Part shown: positions 18,037 to 26,404 of the stretch, one piece after another
How the letters are laid out: every line of letters begins with the position of its first letter
How positions within the stretch are numbered: the first letter of the stretch is position 1
Assembly: GCA_039964455.1 (NCBI GenBank)
Contig: JBDVXK010000021.1
Location: forward strand, 62,001 to 126,000
DNA from: CALJFL01 sp039964455
GTDB lineage: Bacteria > Pseudomonadota > Gammaproteobacteria > Pseudomonadales > Halieaceae
Direction of reading: 5' to 3'
DNA: 64,000 bases
Notes under the pieces: model-generated
What the model saw: only the letters and a program-made list of their open reading frames with translations
Databases searched by the model: none
What the model was told of the DNA's origin: nothing
Made by a program: the position numbers and the translations under genes

Positions 18037-19629
18037 TTGATGAATTCAGCTGCACCCGTCGTTTCCCCCGCCAAAAAGAAAATCCTCATCGTAAACTGCT
18101 TTTTCCCCGACGAACGACAGGCCATAAAACGAACCAACCAGGTCCCTAATGCAGTGGCTCCGGTTCTACTGGCGGGCTATTTCTGCTCAGAGCTATGTGA
18201 GGTCAAACTTTATAATGAGGTAAGCAGCGGCTTTATTGAAGTCTACCAGCCAGAGCTGCTGGATTGGCCTGACATGGTAGTTTTGAGCAGCCTCACAGCG
18301 GCGTTTGATCGACTACTCCACGTAACAGCCTATGCAAGAACAGCAAACCCCAAGGTAATCGTTGCCGCCGGAGGTCATGGAGTACGTGCATTCCCCCTCT
18401 ACGCCAGGCAATTTTTCGATTACACCTGCGTAGGTGATGTCGACGAAATTCGGGAGGTTATACGAGAGGCATTGGGGCCCGCTTTCGTAGCCGAAACCTT
18501 CAACCCAAGGTATGACCTTGCTTATTGGATCAACCGTCTTGGCTACGCGGAGTCCTCCAGAAATTGCAATTTCCAGTGCGGCTTCTGCAGCCTGACCAGT
18601 GCGGGACTGAAGTACCAGGTTCCAGAACTGGATTACCTGGATGCTCAAATGGAAAACCTTGGCAAGCGGCCAATTTTCTTTTTCCAGGATAATCAAATAC
18701 TGGGGTCTAGCCAGAAGAGCTTCAGGGACCGTATCGAACTGTTTCAGAAACGTCGCGAGGCCGGGCAATTCAAGTACTGGAGTGGTTTTGTTACCGACAC
18801 TTTCTTCTGGGAAGACGAAAACATTGAACTCGCCAGAGAAACAGGCTGTATATCTGTATTTGTGGGTGTAGAGTCCTTCGATGATGCTCCCTGGCTTGAT
18901 CAGGCAAACAAGAAACAGAATAGCAAGTACAACCAGGCTGAATTGCTGCGTCGCGCTATCGACGGTGGCGTGCTTGTCCAATACGGACTCGTATACGACC
19001 CCACCCAGCATAGCCTGGAGCAAATGCACAAAGAGCTGAACATCATCTGCGACAACCCCGAAATTCCAGCCCCCAATTTCATTTTCACAGCGATCCCGTT
19101 CCCGGGAACACCATTTTTCCGTCAGTGTATCGATCAGGACCTTATTCTGCCTAACACGGATGTACGAGACCTGGAGGGCTCAACGCTGAGCCTGAGAGGC
19201 ATGGATCCACTCGAGGACACCTTGGATTTCATCAAGCGCGGGCGGCGTTTTGCAGGTTACAGGAAGCGCTTCCTGGTGCATCAAGCCAAATTTCTCAAGC
19301 GTTACTCCAAGAGTCTTAATAGGGATCAAAAACTCTTATCATCTATCGCTGCAGCAGCGATTATGGCGCCCACAGCGGTGCTAGGGCCCGGTGCGATCTT
19401 TCGTAAGAAGATCGAACGCACGCATCTTAGTACGACAGACGTCCTGGACGACATCTATAAACCGTGTAGACCAGTGGCTGATAAGTATCGGCACTATTTT
19501 CAACCAACGAACCTGGTTAACGCTCACGGCGAACTAAATGAGGACATCGCTGAGGATGCCATGGCAACACGACATAGGCGTATGAGTGAGCCGGCTGTGG
19601 AAGCGACTCCCATCGAAGTTCAGGCGTGA
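18037..19629 (+). CDS. B12-binding-domain radical SAM protein
   Basis: A 530-residue radical S-adenosylmethionine enzyme with the layout of class B cobalamin-dependent members such as BchE and HpnJ. Residues 14-150 are a Rossmann-like domain of the B12-binding type, without the DxHxxG motif, as is common in this class. The cluster motif CNFQCGFC supplies C177, C181 and C184 for the [4Fe-4S] cluster. The barrel continues to about 400 with FVGVES, the usual SAM-contact strand. A C-terminal extension (about 400-530) is helical and unassigned. The stop overlaps the GTG of the desaturase by four bases, so the two are translated together. It may methylate or rearrange an unreactive carbon, perhaps of a lipid; this is inference. 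Confidence 0.85.
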   Translation: MMNSAAPVVSPAKKKILIVNCFFPDERQAIKRTNQVPNAVAPVLLAGYFCSELCEVKLYNEVSSGFIEVYQPELLDWPDMVVLSSLTAAFDRLLHVTAYARTANPKVIVAAGGHGVRAFPLYARQFFDYTCVGDVDEIREVIREALGPAFVAETFNPRYDLAYWINRLGYAESSRNCNFQCGFCSLTSAGLKYQVPELDYLDAQMENLGKRPIFFFQDNQILGSSQKSFRDRIELFQKRREAGQFKYWSGFVTDTFFWEDENIELARETGCISVFVGVESFDDAPWLDQANKKQNSKYNQAELLRRAIDGGVLVQYGLVYDPTQHSLEQMHKELNIICDNPEIPAPNFIFTAIPFPGTPFFRQCIDQDLILPNTDVRDLEGSTLSLRGMDPLEDTLDFIKRGRRFAGYRKRFLVHQAKFLKRYSKSLNRDQKLLSSIAAAAIMAPTAVLGPGAIFRKKIERTHLSTTDVLDDIYKPCRPVADKYRHYFQPTNLVNAHGELNEDIAEDAMATRHRRMSEPAVEATPIEVQA

Positions 19630-20474
19630 TCAGCAGGCTGAAAATGGCGAAGATGTATCGTGCTGGAGGTGTCGCTGCTCTTCATGCTTTCGTAATAATC
19701 GCGTTGGTAACAGGGTCTACAGCAGCCGATTGGCTCGTTTTTGCTGTCGTCTATCCACTCGCGGCAATAGGTGTTGGCATCTCCATGCACCGGTATTTCG
19801 CGCACCGTAGCTTCAGAACCAGCCGAGCTTTTCAGTTTTTTCTTGCGCTCACAGCTGCACTATCTTTTGGCAATGCTCTGCATTTCTCAGGGAAACATCG
19901 GCTGCACCACAGACACTCCGACAAGGATGGCGATGTGCACGCTCCAAATCAGGGTTTCTGGCAATGCTGGGTTGGCAGCATTATAGATTGCGGTTACCAA
20001 AATGAGGCTATAGAGGCAGAGATAGAGGACTTTACGGCATACCCGGAGCTCCTGTGGCTTTATCGCCACTCTACCTGGCCGGCGATAGCGCTTTGTATAA
20101 CACTATTTTTGATTGGCGGATTCAGCATGTTTGCTATCGGGGGATGCCTGAGCTCTGTGCTACTACTACACCAGAGCTCCGCGGTGAATTACTTTTGCCA
20201 CTGCCGCGGCTCAAGGCGCTTCTCTACGCGAGATGATTCACGCAACAATCTTTGGGTGGCACTACTCACCTACGGCGAAGGCTGGCACAACAATCATCAC
20301 AGATTTCCCCGTTCAGCCCGCGCGGGGCTGTACTGGTGGGAAGTAGATTTGTTTTACGGGATTATCTGTCTGTTCGAGGCAGCCGGCTTAGTCTGGGATG
20401 TAGAGAGAATTCCGACTACGCGGCTATCAAATGCCCAGCTAGTACGCGAGCAGACTACGCGTCACTACGGTTAA
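19626..20474 (+). CDS. Membrane fatty-acid (acyl-CoA/acyl-lipid) desaturase
   Basis: Integral di-iron desaturase of the stearoyl-CoA-desaturase type, 282 residues. The three histidine boxes are complete: H55-R-Y-F-A-H60, H91-R-L-H94-H95 and H221-N-N-H224-H225. Hydrophobic pairs around 20-50, 70-85 and 150-190 place the boxes on the cytoplasmic side. The GTG start overlaps the radical SAM stop (GTGA); an alternative ATG lies six codons later. Its length is near the lower end of the family. Its 3' end overlaps the convergent membrane-protein gene by 20 bases. It acts with an electron donor encoded elsewhere. Confidence 0.9.
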   Translation: MISRLKMAKMYRAGGVAALHAFVIIALVTGSTAADWLVFAVVYPLAAIGVGISMHRYFAHRSFRTSRAFQFFLALTAALSFGNALHFSGKHRLHHRHSDKDGDVHAPNQGFWQCWVGSIIDCGYQNEAIEAEIEDFTAYPELLWLYRHSTWPAIALCITLFLIGGFSMFAIGGCLSSVLLLHQSSAVNYFCHCRGSRRFSTRDDSRNNLWVALLTYGEGWHNNHHRFPRSARAGLYWWEVDLFYGIICLFEAAGLVWDVERIPTTRLSNAQLVREQTTRHYG

Positions 20475-22095
20475 AATCGTAGTATTCCAGAAGCTCCCTG
20501 AGGCAACCTTCCAGATCGGACTGTAAATCCTCGGGCTTGGCTATATCGTAGAGCAATATTCTACGACTCTGTAAATCGAATGGAACCTCTTCCATATTTT
20601 GCGTTAATACCAGAACAGGCTTACCCAACGCGTGAGCCATCCCCAACTCATAGAAGACGTTAGCGTTATTACCTGTAATATCTGCAATCACAAAATCACA
20701 TTGCGTAATCCCATTCCAAATGTCGTCGAGGATATCAGTAGGACGAAAAATATCGTCTCCTCTCAGGGAAGATATACCGAGATTAGTGCAAACCTGTCTA
20801 AGGTTATAAGACACGGCGTCAGACCATTCTGTGTGAAATGGCATCACCAGGAAGCTGCTTACCCTACCGCCATCAGCCACCGCAACTGCAGGCCGATTTA
20901 ATCGCTCTGGCCCAAGAAATATCACGTTTTCTCTCAGATTATCAGCAGCCTCGTCTACAGTTGAAACAATGCGATCCAATGCAGTTACCCGCAGCCAACG
21001 CTGAGTCCGCTGACTATCCGGGCTGCTGTCGCTACTCTGTAGCTTGTTAGCAAAAAGTTTTGAAATCCAGTCTGTTAAAAATACAACAACCTCGTCAAAT
21101 CTGGCAGTTATAATCGCCATTGAAATAACGCAACCCGCGCTGAACAAGACGATAAACATAGCCAGTATTTGAGGAAGCGCACTGAGCAAATGTGCACTGA
21201 ACATTGCAATCGAGCAGGTGACTAGCCAGAAAATCAGCAAGTAAATTGAAAGGCCTGAATGATGCTGCTTAACTTGCGTTATCTTTTCCGCATCTCTTAA
21301 ACCCGAACTCACGCCTGCACGATAATCAAACTGCATCAGCAGACCAATCAGAATAATGGCCTTACTCAGTGCCCAAAAAGCGTCAAGATTCTGGTTATTT
21401 TCAATAACGTAACCCGTGAGCTCGGTAGCCAACTCGGGGGGCACCTTAATCTTAATGTCATCGAAGACCGCAATAATGTCGTTGCCGGCGGCAAGGGTGA
21501 ACCCCATAACGATTACCACCAAGCCTCTGTTAACGCTCATAAGTACGCACAGCAATCCCAGCTTTATCCCAATCAACTCCAAAATCATAAAGATCAAGTC
21601 CAGTCTTTCCGACTTGTCATTAAAATCAAATTGGAAGTGCTGAAGCTGGAACATCAACACCATCAGTACGCCCAAAAAGAGGAGAGGCGCAACCAACAGG
21701 TAGGTTTTGGTTTCTCGCAATTGACTGGCAAGATTGAAGGCAAACGCCGCCCACGCGATATTCCAAAGAAAAAGATGCATTCCATAGAATATGGAATTAA
21801 TTGGTATTCCGGCTATCGAGGGGTTTATAGCGTTCAGCTGTAGAAGGAAAACGTTAAGACAATCTGAGATCAACGATAGCGTGAGAATTGCATAGAGAGA
21901 TCTGGGTAAACCCTCGCTATCAAGGCAAAGCTTGGTTGTGAGAATGGCGCATAAGAATATTGCCAGAACCTCGGGCCACAACTGCACTGCGTCTCGCCCA
22001 AAAACAAAAAAGACAAGCGCATAAAGTACATATGCTGCGCAAACCGCTCCAATGCGACTTTCGGTACTCTCAAATACGCCAGCCAGATCCTTCAT
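20455..22095 (-). CDS. Polytopic membrane protein with C-terminal nucleoside-deoxyribosyltransferase/TIR-like domain
   Basis: A 546-residue protein in two parts. Residues 1-335 hold about nine or ten hydrophobic helices with no family I recognise. Residues 413-535 are a soluble domain with the pattern FLVMPF, then DILDDIWNGITQCDFVIADITG, then NVFYELGMAHALGKPVLVLTQ. This is the nucleoside 2-deoxyribosyltransferase/TIR-like Rossmann fold, and E483 in FYELG sits where the catalytic Glu is found. Such domains cleave or bind nucleotides such as NAD and occur in immune and signalling proteins. Its ATG overlaps the TAA of the patatin gene by one base, so the two are translationally coupled. The pairing suggests a membrane sensor or effector partner for the lipase. 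Confidence 0.75.
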   Translation of the reverse strand: MKDLAGVFESTESRIGAVCAAYVLYALVFFVFGRDAVQLWPEVLAIFLCAILTTKLCLDSEGLPRSLYAILTLSLISDCLNVFLLQLNAINPSIAGIPINSIFYGMHLFLWNIAWAAFAFNLASQLRETKTYLLVAPLLFLGVLMVLMFQLQHFQFDFNDKSERLDLIFMILELIGIKLGLLCVLMSVNRGLVVIVMGFTLAAGNDIIAVFDDIKIKVPPELATELTGYVIENNQNLDAFWALSKAIILIGLLMQFDYRAGVSSGLRDAEKITQVKQHHSGLSIYLLIFWLVTCSIAMFSAHLLSALPQILAMFIVLFSAGCVISMAIITARFDEVVVFLTDWISKLFANKLQSSDSSPDSQRTQRWLRVTALDRIVSTVDEAADNLRENVIFLGPERLNRPAVAVADGGRVSSFLVMPFHTEWSDAVSYNLRQVCTNLGISSLRGDDIFRPTDILDDIWNGITQCDFVIADITGNNANVFYELGMAHALGKPVLVLTQNMEEVPFDLQSRRILLYDIAKPEDLQSDLEGCLRELLEYYDFNRSDA

Positions 22096-23246
22096 TAAAG
22101 AATATCGGCTTCATTAATATACTTTTCTGCATAAAGGCTGCCCAACTCCTGCCACTCCGATATCGTAGGAATCGACTTGTAGTTACGAAGGGCTTTTATC
22201 TCTTTGTCGGTATAGCTCCTTTGAAACTCTCGCTTCAGCCAATCCTTTTCAATCCTCAGGTTATAGCGCGTGTAGGAAAAGAGCGGCTCAGGCGCCAAGA
22301 CTTCGCCGCTCAGATCACCGATCAAACTATCGATTTTGTCACGCGGCCCAAGTTGCTTACCCATCCACTGCATCATCAATTCATTAAGCTCACGACAATC
22401 GTTCATGAGCGAAGCCAGGGCCGCCCCACCCGTAGCCAGCGCCGGGAGGTATTTGGCCATAAAATCCACATCTTTCATGCTTCTTTTCCACTGGCCTGTG
22501 CCAAGGGAAAGTACATGAATATTATCCGCACCAGTTTTCCACTCGTATCCATAGCCTTCGATAGTGGCCTGCATATATAGCTGGAGCGCTGGATAATTGT
22601 GCGGACTGACACCACCGTCCAGAAAAAATCCTCGCTGATCCTCTGCTATCTGGAACACCTCCGGGGAAAACGCGCCAGGCGCTGCTGCGCTTGCTCGCAC
22701 CGCGCGCCAAAGCTTGTAATCCTTGTTGGGAACATAGTCCGCATCATCGGGCGCATCAAAATAGTCCGCGTTTGGGTTGTTAGTTATGGGCCAGACACTA
22801 GCGGTATCTAACCGCTTGGCAATCGCGGTATAACCAATACCCATATTGGTGACATCTTCCATTGTCGTATCGGCGCCCAGAGCCTCTTGCAACCCCTGCT
22901 CTATGGCCTTTGTGGGAAATCTGGAACGAATAAGCCCCCACCGGAAGGGAGTCTTCTTGAAAACCTGACGACCCACATCAAGATACATACTTTCAATCTC
23001 GCTGGCCGAATGACCTAGTGCAATTAGAGCCGAAACCATGGAGCCTGTAGATGTTCCGCCTACCAGATGATAGTGGTCTCGCAGAACAGCGTCTGGGTTT
23101 CCGGTTTTCCTGCGTATGATGGCTTCTATTTTCTTGAGCATTTGGGCGGTAAGCACTGCCCTTAGTCCACCTCCATCTATGGCCAAAATTCGCTTGATCT
23201 CACCATTATCCGATAGAACGCGATTACGAAATTTTTCGAACCTCAT
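22095..23246 (-). CDS. Patatin-like phospholipase
   Basis: A 383-residue lipid acyl hydrolase of the patatin family, predicted cytoplasmic. The oxyanion motif DGGGLR is at 24-29, the nucleophile motif GTSTG at 64-68 (Ser66), and the second dyad member in LDGG at Asp210. All catalytic parts are intact. This compact form, starting just before the oxyanion loop, resembles CapV-type and cPLA2/FabD-like bacterial patatins that degrade membrane lipids on receipt of a signal. The gene is in a six-gene operon, 20 bases behind the small beta-rich protein and overlapping the membrane NDT/TIR-like gene. No CD-NTase is present, so a CBASS assignment is not supported. Confidence 0.88.
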   Translation of the reverse strand: MRFEKFRNRVLSDNGEIKRILAIDGGGLRAVLTAQMLKKIEAIIRRKTGNPDAVLRDHYHLVGGTSTGSMVSALIALGHSASEIESMYLDVGRQVFKKTPFRWGLIRSRFPTKAIEQGLQEALGADTTMEDVTNMGIGYTAIAKRLDTASVWPITNNPNADYFDAPDDADYVPNKDYKLWRAVRASAAAPGAFSPEVFQIAEDQRGFFLDGGVSPHNYPALQLYMQATIEGYGYEWKTGADNIHVLSLGTGQWKRSMKDVDFMAKYLPALATGGAALASLMNDCRELNELMMQWMGKQLGPRDKIDSLIGDLSGEVLAPEPLFSYTRYNLRIEKDWLKREFQRSYTDKEIKALRNYKSIPTISEWQELGSLYAEKYINEADIL

Positions 23247-23266
23247 GTTTGTCGCCTTTTTATTAT

Positions 23267-23773
23267 TCAGTCAACGTACTGGTAAGTCTGATCGAACTCC
23301 TTTCGATCGATTCGATAAACTTCTTTATTGTCGGGGAGCGGCGAAGCGAGAATATCCCCCTCGCACACTTTTTGTAATTGCCCCCAGCTGGCCATGATTT
23401 TGAAACTGGAAGGCATTTGCAGTGCTTCCAAGACAGAATCATTCACCACGATAGCCATGATTCTACCAACTGGCAAATACTCGGACCATCGTTCATCCCG
23501 GCGCGCTTGCAAACCATAGCGGCCCTCCAATGTTTTTCTGGAAACAATGTATTGCTCCCCGGCCGAGGTGAGGTTCTTTATTACGAAGCTATCGGCGCGT
23601 GCAAAATTTTCAGTTTCAACACCACTGGAGGTGATCGTAACGACTCTTTCGCCCTCGACAGCCGGCCTTGCCAGTACCGGTTGAATTTTCTTACAGCATC
23701 GGCCCGATTCAACAAAACTCTTTTCGAGGCGTTGCAAGAGGTCTTCCTGTGTTAAATAGCGCTCGTTTATCAT
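23267..23773 (-). CDS. Small beta-rich protein, possibly PGDYG-like
   Basis: A 168-residue protein of unknown function. Two similar beta-rich halves seem present: about 30-90 (AVEGERVVTIT, then YIVSRKTLEGRYGL) and about 115-168 (FKIMASWG, CEGDILASPLPDN, FDQTYQYVD). The second resembles the small PGDYG-type domain, but the motif itself is not exact, so this is a weak suggestion. An in-frame start at 23830 would overlap the upstream nucleotidyltransferase; I prefer the ATG at 23773. It lies between the nucleotidyltransferase and patatin genes in the same operon, so it probably belongs to their system. Confidence 0.55.
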   Translation of the reverse strand: MINERYLTQEDLLQRLEKSFVESGRCCKKIQPVLARPAVEGERVVTITSSGVETENFARADSFVIKNLTSAGEQYIVSRKTLEGRYGLQARRDERWSEYLPVGRIMAIVVNDSVLEALQMPSSFKIMASWGQLQKVCEGDILASPLPDNKEVYRIDRKEFDQTYQYVD

Positions 23774-23813
23774 TGAAATCGCCACATATCCTTGTGAGTA
23801 ACAAGTCGAACTA

Positions 23814-24734
23814 CTATTGCGTCCACTCAATCAATCTTCGCTCTACGGCCGCTAGATCGTCTTCGCTATCGATATCGGCCGCACTACCTCCAAGTGTAGT
23901 ACATACGATCTCTACCTTTGCTTTTAGCAATTTACCCGCATAACGGCTAAGCCTCGCCTTGCTCGAAAAGCGTCGGAATAGATTCACCAGGGGCTCCAGA
24001 CCTAGATGCCGACACAATACACAAAGCTCCATCAACAAGAACGTTACTACCGGCATGAAGCCCATTTTTTCGAAAATAGCAAAATCATAGAATGTTGCCG
24101 CTATGTTCATCAGACTTTTTTGATGCCTTCGCTGATAGAGTTTTTCCAGATAGATGCGGTTTCCCACCTTGAACGGTTTAATCAAATGTAGATTGTTGAG
24201 GCGATAGTTCCCTTCCACCAAATGAAGATAGTTCCAGTTAAAGCCCGGCAGTTCTTTTGATGGTTCAAAACGTTTGAGATGCTTCTCCTCCGTCATTCCA
24301 ACGCAATAATCAAGATTTTTCTGGCCGCAGGCTGCCAGAAACTCTTCAACTTCCGCGGCGCAGAGCAAAGGCAAATCGCTCGCCACAAGTAGCACAGGCT
24401 TTTCAAAAATAGCAGCGTCGTTCAACTCAACCCCTTCTTCGTAACCGGGTATCAAAGAGACAAAGGCATGCATGCAGTTTTGGTAGAGGTCGTCTTTTTG
24501 CTCTAGTACAAACGTGTCTTTGTTATTCTGAAGATTGCCTGCATATTGCTGAATTAGCGCCAGGATTCTATCTCTAGGCCCAATGACACAAATTTTCTCA
24601 ATCGCCTCCACTCGCTCCAGCGCAGCAATTGCTCGAATCAACAGGGGTATACCCGCGACAACAAGAAAGGATTTGTGCTCCCCGCGTATTAGGCGGCTAC
24701 CAGAGCCATTCCCAGCTAATAGAATTGTGTCGAT
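23814..24734 (-). CDS. MobA-like nucleotidyltransferase with apparent AUC start
   Basis: A nucleotidyltransferase of the MobA/GlmU-type Rossmann fold, predicted to join a nucleotide to an unknown phosphorylated acceptor. The first ATG/GTG/TTG codon is a TTG at 24641, but the family's nucleotide-binding signature lies upstream of it in the same frame: ILLAGNGSGSRL, then HKSFLVVAGIPLL. An in-frame stop (TAG at 24738-24740) leaves only ATC at 24734 or ATT at 24725 as starts. ATC is seven bases after a clear AAAGGA ribosome site, so I start there, giving 306 residues. The metal-binding strand LLVASDLPLL is intact. The C-terminal 120 residues are helical and unlike MobA. It is fourth of nothing else known; its neighbours are an unknown gene upstream and a beta-rich gene downstream. 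Confidence 0.7.
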   Translation of the reverse strand: MDTILLAGNGSGSRLIRGEHKSFLVVAGIPLLIRAIAALERVEAIEKICVIGPRDRILALIQQYAGNLQNNKDTFVLEQKDDLYQNCMHAFVSLIPGYEEGVELNDAAIFEKPVLLVASDLPLLCAAEVEEFLAACGQKNLDYCVGMTEEKHLKRFEPSKELPGFNWNYLHLVEGNYRLNNLHLIKPFKVGNRIYLEKLYQRRHQKSLMNIAATFYDFAIFEKMGFMPVVTFLLMELCVLCRHLGLEPLVNLFRRFSSKARLSRYAGKLLKAKVEIVCTTLGGSAADIDSEDDLAAVERRLIEWTQ

Positions 24735-24776
24735 AGGCTATTCCTTTGGCAGTTCCACATTCAATCTGACCTCATC

Positions 24777-25430
24777 TCAGCGAGCTGACACCGGAATCTG
24801 GCTATAGAATCTCTCAAACCCCTGAATAGAAGAGCAGCTTTCTACTGCATTTTTATAGCTTTTTAGAGAGAAAGCACTCACTTTAGCAGCATCAATGCAG
24901 AGGGCGACCGCCTCCATCCATTCCACAGGTCTTTCGATTTTGTAACCCGCTGTTGCGATACCTAGCACCTCACGGCCTGTCACCGTCATTCGATTATCCG
25001 CAGTATCCCACATGTTTTCATGCCGTAACGGTGATGCAAAGTGAAATTCAGTAAGTGCATGAATACCACCCAGAAGCCAGGCATCGTTGGCTAATAGCGA
25101 CCATAAATCGGCGTCCAGAACAGTACCCGCACCCTCAGCACCCTCGTCCATAACCGTCAGATTTTCCCGCATAATTTCGTCAATACTCGGAAAATCCTCG
25201 TTAGAACACTGCCAGCTACCGTCGCTCGAACGGCGGGCTAGTCGGCCGACAATAGTCAGGCCAAAGTCAGCGCTATGGCCGTCGAAATCCTTGAGCCTGG
25301 TACCGTGGCTCGCCTTCTGGTAGATACGGTAGGCCGCTTCAAGCTTGTCATCATCCAGAGATCCATCGCTGTAATAGTCTACGCCGCAAGCGAGAGCGTC
25401 ATCTCGAAATTCATCAATTTCTTCATACAT
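24777..25430 (-). CDS. Protein of unknown function
   Basis: I do not recognise this protein. It is soluble, with no signal peptide or membrane helix, acidic in the first third and mostly helical by eye. Features include a run of aromatic and charged residues (HALTEFHFASPLRHENMWD) in the middle and a helical end. The longest frame begins at 25523 and would overlap the SDR gene by 68 bases. The ATG at 25430, 25 bases behind the SDR stop, avoids this but has a weak ribosome site, so the start is open. Its place between the SDR and the nucleotidyltransferase, all on one strand, makes it part of the operon. Confidence 0.6.
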   Translation of the reverse strand: MYEEIDEFRDDALACGVDYYSDGSLDDDKLEAAYRIYQKASHGTRLKDFDGHSADFGLTIVGRLARRSSDGSWQCSNEDFPSIDEIMRENLTVMDEGAEGAGTVLDADLWSLLANDAWLLGGIHALTEFHFASPLRHENMWDTADNRMTVTGREVLGIATAGYKIERPVEWMEAVALCIDAAKVSAFSLKSYKNAVESCSSIQGFERFYSQIPVSAR

Positions 25431-25455
25431 ATTCAGGCAAGGCCCCGGACGCCCA

Positions 25456-26346
25456 TCACTGAGCGTGTAAAGATTCAAAGTAGGACCTGAGGCTACTCGT
25501 ACCCAGCTTAGGCCCCACGCCATCTATTTCGCCGGCGGTAACTATAAATTCACCCAGATCACCAAATTGACGAGAGAACAACGCGATAAATTTCACCAGG
25601 CCTCTTGCAAGCCATAGAGGCACCACATGTATCTTGGCGGGCTTTCCCACGACTTCGAAGGCCAACTCCGCTGCCTCACGCTGAGTCATGATGTCTGGAC
25701 CACCCGCCTCTACTTCCAGAGCTTGTCCCTCAGTGGCTTCAACACAGACCCTTGCCAAATCCGCACCATGAATGGGATTCATATTATTGCTGCCATCACC
25801 AACCAGAAAAGCACGACCGCTTTTCGCCATATCATAAAGCGCACCCATATCTGAGAAGTAACCGCAGGGACGAACGATACGATACTCCATACTGGACTTC
25901 TGTAGGGCTTCAACGACTTTTTCGTGTGCCTGGGTAATCGCTAACTGCATTATATTTTCAGCGCCCTGCATGGACACATAAGTAAAGCGCTTAACGCCGG
26001 CTTTTGCTGCGAGATCAATCAGGTTTTTGTTGCACTGGTAATCTACCTGCTCGAAAGTCAGTCCATCCCGTTGCCTGGAAATACCAACACTTGAAAATAC
26101 GTAATCAATGTCATCAAGCATGCCCGCCAATGAGTCCGGCCGGGTGATTTCTCCCACATACACTTCATCAAAATCCTCGCGGCTAAGCGCTGGCGCTGTA
26201 AAAGGCCCCGGCTCAAACAAGCGCTCCTCGCTGCGACAAAGCACCCTCACAAAGTACCCTTTATCTTTGAACGCACGTACAGCGTACTTGCCCAGATAAC
26301 CCGTTGCACCGGCAATCAGGACTCGCTTTTTTTTTGCTTCCGACAC
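25456..26346 (-). CDS. NAD(P)-binding atypical SDR (NmrA-like)
   Basis: A 296-residue atypical short-chain dehydrogenase of the NmrA/divinyl-chlorophyllide-reductase-like group. The nucleotide motif GATGYLG follows RVLIA at residue 9. YVFSSVGISR is the usual end of the third and fourth strands, and YVSMQGAEN replaces the classic Tyr-x3-Lys site. C-terminal hydrophobic helix VVPLWLARGLVKFIALFS may touch a membrane. It is the first gene of the six-gene minus-strand operon running to 20455. Codons 4-7 contain a run of nine A, which could slip. Substrate unknown; lipid or quinone is possible. Confidence 0.8.
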   Translation of the reverse strand: MSEAKKKRVLIAGATGYLGKYAVRAFKDKGYFVRVLCRSEERLFEPGPFTAPALSREDFDEVYVGEITRPDSLAGMLDDIDYVFSSVGISRQRDGLTFEQVDYQCNKNLIDLAAKAGVKRFTYVSMQGAENIMQLAITQAHEKVVEALQKSSMEYRIVRPCGYFSDMGALYDMAKSGRAFLVGDGSNNMNPIHGADLARVCVEATEGQALEVEAGGPDIMTQREAAELAFEVVGKPAKIHVVPLWLARGLVKFIALFSRQFGDLGEFIVTAGEIDGVGPKLGTSSLRSYFESLHAQ

Positions 26347-26404
26347 AACCAGTTAACTCCAGATTTCTAATTCGCATCCAGGCAATGGCCAGATTAGTGT
26401 CGAA

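Noticed and set aside
18313..19029. Long minus-strand open frame (238 codons) opposite the radical SAM gene
   Set aside because: It lies wholly opposite a gene with clear motifs and its translation shows no family pattern or ribosome site.
21960..22580. 206-codon plus-strand frame opposite the patatin and membrane-protein genes
   Set aside because: Crosses the junction of two well-supported genes on the other strand and shows no recognisable domain.
22095..24734. CBASS-type defence assignment for patatin plus nucleotidyltransferase
   Set aside because: The nucleotidyltransferase is of the MobA fold with LAGNGSGSR, not a CD-NTase with the GS-x-D-x-D pattern, so the name is not justified.
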